Assembly (NCBI GenBank): GCA_011051745.1
Contig: DRKO01000204.1
Location: forward strand, 1 to 7,032
DNA length: 7,032 nt
Reading direction: 5' to 3'
Source of the DNA: Chloroflexota bacterium
GTDB taxonomy: Bacteria > Chloroflexota > Anaerolineae > Aggregatilineales > UBA3940
In this document: piece after piece, positions 1 to 7,032 of the stretch
How positions within the stretch are numbered: the stretch's first letter is position 1
Layout: the number at the start of each line of letters is the position of its first letter
Notes under the pieces: model-generated
Database searches by the model: none
Seen by the model: only the letters and a program-made list of their open reading frames with translations
Told to the model about the DNA's origin: nothing
Program-made: the position numbers and the translations under genes

Positions 1-1559
1 AGGAGACCTCTTCCCCGGACGAGGAAGCCTCACCGGAGGCCGAATCAGAGACCGAACCGGAAACGGAAATAGAGACCGGGCCAGATGAGACGATTGAAGA
101 GGAAGGCCTGAGCGACGAGGAACTCTTCCTGGCCGCGCTGGATGGCGAGATGCCCAGCGATGTGATCCTTCCTCCCACGCTCCGGCGTGGTCAGATCGTC
201 AAAGGCGTGATCGCCAGCAAGACCGCCACAGAGATACTGATAGATGTCGGTGTCAAATCTGAAGGTGTCGTAACTGGCCGGGAACTCGATTCGCTTGACC
301 GGGAGACCATCGATTCCCTCTCCGTCGGAGATCAGGTATACGTCTACGTACTGACGCCGGAGGATCGAGAAGGGCGCGTTCTGCTCTCCCTGCGCCGCGC
401 GATGGAAGAGCAGGACTGGCAGGTCGCCGAGGAGTACCTTGAGAGCGGCAAAATCTACCACAGCCGGATCGAGCACTACAACAAAGGCGGTCTGATCGTC
501 CGCTTTGGTAAGGTGCGTGGTTTTGTCCCCGCCTCGCAGGTCAGCCGTGAGCGTCAACGACGCAGCGATGGCAAAACCCCTGATGAGCGCTGGGCGCACA
601 TGGTCGGTGAGGAGATTGACGTTAAGGTGATTGAGGTTGATCGGGGCCGCAACCGGCTCATCCTCTCCGAGCGTGCCGCAGAGCGCGAACTCCGGGCTCA
701 GCGTCGCACCGAGCTCATCGAGTCGCTCTCCGTGGGTCAGGTGCTCACCGGGCGGGTCATCAGCCTGACGGACTTCGGCGCGTTCGTGGACCTGGGTGGG
801 GCAGACGGCCTGATCCACCTCTCCGAACTGGCGTGGGAGCACGTGACCCACCCCCGCGAGGTGCTCAGCGTTGGCGATGAGGTCGAGGTCGAGGTCATCC
901 ACATTGACAAGGAACAGCAGCGCATCGGCCTGAGCCGTAAGAACCGGCTGAGCGACCCCTGGGATACGCTGGCCGCCACGTATGAGCCTGATCAGCTTGT
1001 CCAGGGCGTCATCACCAAGATGACCAAATTCGGCGCGTTCGCCCGTCTGGTTGATCATCCGGCCATCGAAGGACTTATTCACATCAGTGAACTGTCTGAC
1101 CGGCGCGTCAAGCACCCCCGTGAGGTGGTCGAAGAGGGTCAGGTGCTCACCCTGCGCATCATCCGCATTGACCCCGAACAGCGTCGCCTCGGCCTGAGCC
1201 TCAAGCGCGTTGACTCAGAAGAGTACCTCGATGCCGACTGGCGCAGCATGCTTCAGGAACTCAACAAAGAGCCTGCCGCAGCCGTTGACGACTCCGCGCC
1301 ATCCGAAGCGGCGGAAGAACCTGTTGCAGAGGAGGAAGCGGCATCTGAGGAACCGGCGACCGAGGAGCCATCCTCTGAGGTCCCCGCCGAAGAAGCGGCC
1401 CCCGAAGGGCCGGTCGCTGAGGCCCCGGCTGAGGAGGAGCCCGCCGCGGAAGAGACGGTCGAGGCCCCGGCTGACGAAGCTTCAGCAGAGGAAGAGCCGG
1501 AGCAGGAAGAAGAGACGGCTTCCCCTGCCGAAGAAGCAGAAGCCCCTGACGAGGAGTAA
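1..1559 (+). CDS. rpsA: Ribosomal protein S1-like protein with four S1 domains and acidic tails (5' partial)
   Basis: The reading frame is open from the first complete codon at position 3 to the TAA at 1557-1559 (518 visible residues), so the true start lies upstream. The ATG at 150 is probably internal, because the 49 codons before it encode an in-frame acidic Glu/Pro/Ser/Thr stretch like the C-terminal tail. Four S1 (OB-fold) RNA-binding domains follow at about 180-401, 441-671, 726-941 and 987-1205. Domains 3 and 4 are the most canonical, with TDFGAFVDLGG..GLIHLSEL and TKFGAFARL..GLIHISEL, and both end in an R.GLS strand; domain 2 has GGLIVRFGKVRGFVPASQ. From about 1272 to the stop lies a low-complexity tail of Glu, Ala and Pro. 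S1 proteins bind mRNA on the 30S subunit and help translation initiation. Four-domain forms with disordered tails are usual outside Proteobacteria. The alternative is a general S1-domain RNA-binding protein. The gene converges on the methyltransferase gene. Confidence 0.88.
   Translation, partial: ETSSPDEEASPEAESETEPETEIETGPDETIEEEGLSDEELFLAALDGEMPSDVILPPTLRRGQIVKGVIASKTATEILIDVGVKSEGVVTGRELDSLDRETIDSLSVGDQVYVYVLTPEDREGRVLLSLRRAMEEQDWQVAEEYLESGKIYHSRIEHYNKGGLIVRFGKVRGFVPASQVSRERQRRSDGKTPDERWAHMVGEEIDVKVIEVDRGRNRLILSERAAERELRAQRRTELIESLSVGQVLTGRVISLTDFGAFVDLGGADGLIHLSELAWEHVTHPREVLSVGDEVEVEVIHIDKEQQRIGLSRKNRLSDPWDTLAATYEPDQLVQGVITKMTKFGAFARLVDHPAIEGLIHISELSDRRVKHPREVVEEGQVLTLRIIRIDPEQRRLGLSLKRVDSEEYLDADWRSMLQELNKEPAAAVDDSAPSEAAEEPVAEEEAASEEPATEEPSSEVPAEEAAPEGPVAEAPAEEEPAAEETVEAPADEASAEEEPEQEEETASPAEEAEAPDEE
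1419..1474 (+). repeat. Short direct repeat in the acidic tail coding region
   Basis: The 14-base word GAGGCCCCGGCTGA occurs at 1419-1432 and again at 1461-1474, exactly 42 bases (14 codons) apart and in the same frame, encoding EAPA plus the next acidic residue. The surrounding codons are nearly all Glu, Ala or Pro. This looks like slippage-prone low-complexity coding sequence, not a mobile or regulatory repeat. Confidence 0.5.
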
Positions 1560-1596
1560 AGAGCCCCTCGCCTGCCGGAGATGAGGCTGAATCAAA

Positions 1597-1631
1597 CAGC
1601 GTGGCGGTTTCTCAGAAGAGCCGCCACGCTG
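1597..1631. terminator. Probable bidirectional terminator between convergent genes
   Basis: CAGCGTGGCGG (1597-1607) and CCGCCACGCTG (1621-1631) form a perfect 11-bp GC-rich stem with a 13-base spacer. The stem can be lengthened slightly with wobble pairs. It lies 37 bases after the S1 stop codon and 19 bases beyond the methyltransferase stop codon on the other strand, the position expected of a terminator serving both. The T-tracts are weak: CAGTTTGTT follows on the plus strand and TTTGATT on the minus strand. Efficiency is therefore uncertain, and it may also act as an mRNA 3'-end stabiliser. Confidence 0.7.
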
Positions 1632-1650
1632 CAGTTTGTTCTCCGCACTA

Positions 1651-2559
1651 TCAGGTCTGTTCAGGGGTTTTCTTGCCCAGCGCCTGAGCCATCGCCCTGA
1701 TGTGGGCCGGGGTGCTCCCGCAACACCCCCCGATGATCTGCGCCCCCAGATCACGAACCTTGACGGCATATCCGGCCATCACCTCAGGGGTCGCGTCGTA
1801 GATCACCTCGTCATTATCTCCCAGATGGGGCAGCCCTGCGTTGGACTTGGCAACCAGAAGCGCCTCCGGGCTGGAGGCGCGCATCTTCTCGATCACCTTC
1901 TCGATCTCCTCCGTCCCGTTACCACAGTTGCCGCCCAGCGCCAGCACGCCAAGCTCGCTCAACGCCTCCAGAGCCCGCTCCGGTGAGACGCCCATCATCG
2001 TGTAGCCGCCCGCATCGAATGTCATCGTCGCGACGATGGGGAAATCGGGAGAGGCGCGGCGGGCCCCCTCGACAGCGGCCTGCACCTCCTCCAGCGCAGA
2101 CATGGTTTCGATCCACAGCACATCCACGCCACCCTCGATCAACGCCCTTGCCTGTTCCTCAAAAGAGGCCACCGCTTCGTCAAACTCCAGATTGCCCAGC
2201 GGCTTGAACAGTTCCCCCGTCGGCCCCATCGAACCGGCCACCACGACCGGATGCGGGGCGGCGTCTGCCTCGGCCCGCGCCAGTTGAGCCGCCGCCCGGT
2301 TCAGTTCGGCTGCCCGCTCCGCAAGCCCGTGGCTGGAAAGGCGGATGGAGCTACCGCCGAACGTGTTGGTCAGGATGATCTGTGCCCCTGCTTCGATGTA
2401 GCCTCGATGTACGCTGCGCACCTTCTCCGGGTGCTCGACGTTCCACAGCTCCGGCGCGCCACCGCGCTTCAGGCCCATAGAAAAGAGCATCGTGCCCATC
2501 GCTCCATCGGCCAGGATCGGCCCCCCGGAAGCCAGCAATTCCTGTAGTGTCGTCTTCAT
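1651..2559 (-). CDS. Single-domain homocysteine S-methyltransferase family protein
   Basis: This 302-residue protein is a homocysteine-binding methyltransferase barrel (pfam S-methyl_trans), related to betaine-homocysteine methyltransferase, MmuM and the N-terminal module of cobalamin-dependent methionine synthase (MetH). Family signatures are ADGAMGTML (17-25), NTFGG (65-69), the first zinc-ligand cysteine in GGNCGNG (Cys212), and the cysteine pair in GGCCGSTPAHIRAM (Cys279, Cys280). All three predicted zinc/thiolate ligands are present. The folate, cobalamin and reactivation domains of MetH are absent, so the methyl donor cannot be read from the sequence; betaine, S-methylmethionine or a separate methyl-corrinoid protein are candidates. 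The expected product is methionine, made in the cytoplasm. The ATG is supported by GAGGGAG (2564-2570) four bases upstream. It is the last gene of the minus-strand group, 72 bases after the amidase, and ends at the shared hairpin. Confidence 0.87.
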   Translation of the reverse strand: MKTTLQELLASGGPILADGAMGTMLFSMGLKRGGAPELWNVEHPEKVRSVHRGYIEAGAQIILTNTFGGSSIRLSSHGLAERAAELNRAAAQLARAEADAAPHPVVVAGSMGPTGELFKPLGNLEFDEAVASFEEQARALIEGGVDVLWIETMSALEEVQAAVEGARRASPDFPIVATMTFDAGGYTMMGVSPERALEALSELGVLALGGNCGNGTEEIEKVIEKMRASSPEALLVAKSNAGLPHLGDNDEVIYDATPEVMAGYAVKVRDLGAQIIGGCCGSTPAHIRAMAQALGKKTPEQT

Positions 2560-2589
2560 ATCGCTCCCTCATAGAAAATTTACCGCCCC

Positions 2590-2618
2590 ATGATAGCGGA
2601 GGTGCAGTGATTGCACAA
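2590..2618 (-). promoter_or_regulatory. Possible weak internal promoter before the methyltransferase gene
   Basis: In the 72-base gap on the minus strand, TTGTGC (2618-2613) is followed after exactly 17 bases by TATCAT (2595-2590). The second hexamer matches the -10 consensus TATAAT at five of six positions, but the first matches TTGACA only at TTG. A small inverted repeat, GTGCA-ATCAC-TGCAC, overlaps the -35 and spacer. It has no T-run, so it does not look like a terminator. Such matches arise by chance, and this is only a candidate. Confidence 0.25.
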
Positions 2619-2631
2619 AAGGAGATGCCCC

Positions 2632-4002
2632 TCACAGAATAGGCCGCCGTAGATGCCAGCGCGTGATCCCCTGATAGGCATGGGCCGCTTGCAGGAGACG
2701 CCTTTCCTCCGGCGCCACCAGTTGAAGGCCGATGGGGAATCCGTCATCTGTAAACCCACAGGGCAGGGAGAGCGCAGGTAGCCCGCTCAGGCTGAAGGGA
2801 TACGTGAAACGCAATAGCGTTTTGGCCGCCGCGATCCCCTCGCTCCCCTCGATTGGGTGAGCAGGGAGCGGGGTGGTTGGCAGAGCCAGTATGTCAACCG
2901 TCTGGCCGAAAAGCTCTTTGAGGAACGTCCGCCATCGGTGCATCGTGCGCTGCGCCAGCACATATTCAACCGCGCTGCGCTGCGCCCCCCACTCAAGGCG
3001 GGTCCGCACATCCTCTCCGAAGCGTTCCGGCCCGGTGCTCAACCGTTCCCGGTGATAAGCCGCCGCCTCGGACAGGCTGATCACACCGGCGGCCCGCAGC
3101 ACCTCCTCGCTCATCGGCAGGCTGACTTCCACAGGGCGCATTCCCACTTCTGCCAGCCGCTCAACCGCCGTTCGCACAGCAGCTACCACCTGAATATCCG
3201 TCTCCAGCCAGAAGAAATCGTCCACCGGCAATCCCACCCGCAGGCTGCCGACCGGCTGATCCAGTTGCGCGGTGTAACCGTTTTTCCCCACCGGCTGCGG
3301 GTCGAGAGCGTCCATCAGCAGCGCCACGTCACGGGCCGTGTGGGCCATCGGCCCGACGGTGTCCAGCGTCCAGCTCATCGGGATGACGCCCTGCAGGTTG
3401 AGCCTGCCCGCTCGTGGTCTCAGGCCGGTCAGGTTGCACAGCGCCGAGGGGACACGCACCGAGCCGCCCGTGTCGGTTCCCAGCGCCCCCGCACAGAGCG
3501 AGGCGGCCACAGCCGCAGCCGAACCGCCGCTTGAGCCGCCGGGGCTGTAGTCGGTGTTCCAGGGGTTGCGGGCCGGGCCGTAGTGTGGATTGACGTTCGT
3601 TGCCCCGACGGCGAACTCATGCAGGTGGGTCTTCCCGATGATGATCGCCCCTGCCGCCTTCAGTTGCTGGACGACATACGCATCTTCCAGGGCTACGTTC
3701 CCGCGCAGAAAGTCGCTCCCCGCCGTCGTCTGCACACCTGCCACGTCGATCAGGTCTTTTACCCCGATCGGGATGCCATGCAGAACGCCCCATCTCTCCC
3801 CCCGGCGGAGCGCCTCGCTGGCATAGCGGGCCTGTCGCAGAGCCGACTCCCCCATCACGGTCAGGAAGGCGTTAAGCACCGGATTCAGGCGCTCAATCCG
3901 TGCCAGATAAGCTTCGGTGAGCCTGTGGGGGGAAAGTTCCCCCCGTTCGATCAGGCTCACCGCATCGCTCAGCGTAAGCTGGATCAGGTCGGGTTCGCTC
4001 AT
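2632..4002 (-). CDS. Amidase signature (AS) family amidohydrolase
   Basis: This 456-residue enzyme belongs to the amidase signature family, which hydrolyses carboxamide bonds through a Ser-cisSer-Lys triad. The triad is intact: Lys82 in GIPIGVKDLIDVAG, cis-Ser157 in SPGGSSGGSAAAVAA, and nucleophile Ser181 in GTDTGGSVRVPS. The Lys-Ser and Ser-Ser spacings (75 and 24 residues) equal those known for fatty acid amide hydrolase (142/217/241). It resembles GatA of the tRNA amidotransferase overall, but GVKDLIDVAG differs from the KDN motif usual in GatA and neither gatB nor gatC is nearby. A free-standing amidase is therefore more likely; the substrate is unknown. There is no signal peptide or membrane segment, so it should be cytoplasmic. 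The start follows a modest GGAAGA site (4006-4011) and lies 36 bases after the valS stop, suggesting co-transcription. The stop is TGA at 2632-2634. Confidence 0.87.
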   Translation of the reverse strand: MSEPDLIQLTLSDAVSLIERGELSPHRLTEAYLARIERLNPVLNAFLTVMGESALRQARYASEALRRGERWGVLHGIPIGVKDLIDVAGVQTTAGSDFLRGNVALEDAYVVQQLKAAGAIIIGKTHLHEFAVGATNVNPHYGPARNPWNTDYSPGGSSGGSAAAVAASLCAGALGTDTGGSVRVPSALCNLTGLRPRAGRLNLQGVIPMSWTLDTVGPMAHTARDVALLMDALDPQPVGKNGYTAQLDQPVGSLRVGLPVDDFFWLETDIQVVAAVRTAVERLAEVGMRPVEVSLPMSEEVLRAAGVISLSEAAAYHRERLSTGPERFGEDVRTRLEWGAQRSAVEYVLAQRTMHRWRTFLKELFGQTVDILALPTTPLPAHPIEGSEGIAAAKTLLRFTYPFSLSGLPALSLPCGFTDDGFPIGLQLVAPEERRLLQAAHAYQGITRWHLRRPIL

Positions 4003-4038
4003 CGGTCTTCCAGAACCTCGCCGCGTCGCGGCTGCCTG

Positions 4039-6696
<2,658 letters not shown>

Positions 6697-6717
6697 CTTC
6701 CTCCTCTAAACCCTCCT
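6697..6717 (-). promoter_or_regulatory. Ribosome binding site region of valS
   Basis: Two purine-rich Shine-Dalgarno-like blocks precede the ATG: AGGAGGG (6717-6711) and GAGGAGGAAG (6706-6697). The nearer block places a GAGG core six bases from the ATG at 6696 and favours that start over the in-frame ATG at codon 9, which has no comparable site before it. The region lies downstream of the leader terminator, so it is transcribed only on readthrough. Confidence 0.65.
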
Positions 6718-6744
6718 TTTCAGCCGATGAGTTCTCACGATAAC

Positions 6745-6777
6745 AAAAAGCCCCCTCCGTCTAAGGACGAAAGGGGC
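6745..6777 (-). terminator. Regulated intrinsic terminator of the valS T-box leader
   Basis: GCCCCTTTCGTC (6777-6766) pairs with GACGGAGGGGGC (6761-6750) over 12 bp, including two G-U wobbles, around the tetraloop CTTA, and is followed directly by TTTTT (6749-6745). It ends transcription 48 bases before the valS start codon unless the overlapping antiterminator is stabilised by uncharged tRNA. Confidence 0.93.
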
Positions 6778-6802
6778 GAAAAAACCTTCGCGGTACCACC
6801 TT
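6770..6802 (-). promoter_or_regulatory. T-box sequence and antiterminator
   Basis: The antiterminator can be drawn with helix A2 as GCGAA (6791-6787) paired to TTCGC (6780-6776) around a GGTTTT loop. The conserved seven-base bulge TGGTACC (6798-6792) binds the tRNA acceptor end. Helix A1 pairs AAGG (6802-6799) with CCTT (6774-6771), leaving one C unpaired. Its 3' strand is also the 5' arm of the terminator, so the two structures exclude each other. Confidence 0.85.
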
Positions 6803-6943
6803 AGTTCTGCCCGATAGAGTTCCCCTTCCGGGATATACCGGGGCAGGGGGCCGTCAGGCAGCACTCTGGCGCGGTAACGGGCGCAACCCGGCGCGCACCT
6901 ACTGGCCTCCGGGAAGGGGCGTTCAGTGCGTCGGCTCGTGAGC

Positions 6944-6946
6944 GAC
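6944..6946 (-). promoter_or_regulatory. Specifier codon GTC (valine) of the T-box leader
   Basis: The triplet GTC on the minus strand lies after GAAG and seven to ten bases before CACGAGC, at the place where T-box leaders show GAA-codon-(3 nt)-CCTGAG. It would pair with the GAC anticodon of tRNA-Val. It is followed by a purine, as is usual for specifiers. The one-base-shifted reading GGT (Gly) is followed by C and does not match the downstream valS gene. Confidence 0.75.
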
Positions 6947-7032
6947 CTTCGGCGGGTGCGGCAGCGGGGGCTTCCAGCCTCTGGCCCGTCCTTCTCTATC
7001 TGGCGCAGATGAGCGGCTCCGTCGGGGAACCA

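Larger units (their letters stand above)
6745..7020 (-). ncRNA. T-box leader (tRNA-Val-sensing riboswitch) of valS
   Basis: This is a transcription-attenuating leader that senses uncharged tRNA. The diagnostic T-box AAGGTGGTACCGCG lies at 6802-6789, preceded by the characteristic GAACTAAGG. Reading 5' to 3' on the minus strand: the Stem I base may pair GCTC (7014-7011) with GAGC (6937-6934). An upper Stem I helix pairs CGGG with CCCG, followed by the specifier-loop side GAAG-GTC-GCT-CACGAGC, with GTC at 6946-6944. A small hairpin at about 6920-6905 may be Stem II. A GTAGG...CCGTTA block (6902-6868), folding as CGCG/CGCG with inner CGGG/CCCG, resembles the Stem IIA/B element. A hairpin closed by CTGCCC/GGGCAG (6846-6807) sits where Stem III belongs. 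The antiterminator and terminator follow. The 5' end is approximate, and any promoter lies at or beyond the window edge. The 336 bases from 6697 to the end hold no coding gene. Confidence 0.93.

Noticed and set aside
150..152. ATG at 150 as the start of the S1 protein
   Set aside because: The same frame is open to the left edge with matching acidic composition, and no good Shine-Dalgarno site precedes this ATG, so it is probably internal.
45..1115. A 356-codon open frame on the minus strand opposite the S1 domains
   Set aside because: The plus-strand frame encodes four recognisable S1 domains. The antisense frame shows no family resemblance.
1210..1584. Arg/Pro/Lys-rich open frame in another plus-strand frame, overlapping the acidic tail
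   Set aside because: It is a frame-shifted reading of Glu/Ala/Pro codons, which gives basic low-complexity protein automatically. It is not evidence of a dual-coding gene.
2599..2618. Inverted repeat GTGCA/TGCAC as a terminator after the amidase
   Set aside because: The stem is only five pairs and is followed by CTCCGC, not a T-run.
2632..4002. Amidase as GatA of the Asp/Glu-tRNA amidotransferase
   Set aside because: The motif around the catalytic lysine is unlike GatA, and no gatB or gatC is in the window. A general amidase is the safer call.
6944..6947. GGT (glycine) as the T-box specifier
   Set aside because: It is one base off the expected spacing to CACGAGC, is followed by a pyrimidine and disagrees with the downstream valS; GTC fits all three.

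Overview
The window looks like ordinary chromosomal DNA from a GC-rich bacterium. It shows housekeeping genes, Shine-Dalgarno sites and short intergenic gaps, and no mobile elements, phage genes or CRISPR arrays. A tRNA-sensing T-box leader in front of valS, in a GC-rich genome that also has a four-domain S1 protein with acidic tails, fits Chloroflexota (an Anaerolineae-like lineage) best. GC-rich Firmicutes or another T-box-bearing phylum remain possible. This placement is inference; no rRNA or other marker is present.

Layout. Positions 1-1559 (+) hold the 3' part of a gene for a ribosomal protein S1-like protein: four S1 RNA-binding domains between an acidic N-terminal region, cut by the window edge, and a Glu/Ala/Pro-rich acidic C-terminal tail. 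Positions 1560-1650 are a convergent intergenic gap with a strong GC-rich hairpin (1597-1631), probably a terminator shared by both directions. Everything to the right lies on the minus strand and reads right to left: a T-box leader (about 7020-6745), valS (6696-4039), an amidase-signature hydrolase (4002-2632) and a single-domain homocysteine S-methyltransferase (2559-1651). The gaps are 36 and 72 bases.

How it works together. The leader carries the near-invariant T-box (AAGGTGGTACCGCG), a 12-bp terminator hairpin with a T-run, a competing antiterminator, and a GTC (valine) triplet placed as the specifier codon. Uncharged tRNA-Val should therefore switch on valS when valine is scarce. The short gaps, and the lack of an obvious terminator after valS, suggest that the amidase and the methionine-forming methyltransferase can be co-transcribed with valS. 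A possible weak internal promoter before the methyltransferase could uncouple it.

I found no clearly new system. The most informative element is the valine T-box and the possibility that it also controls two non-synthetase genes.
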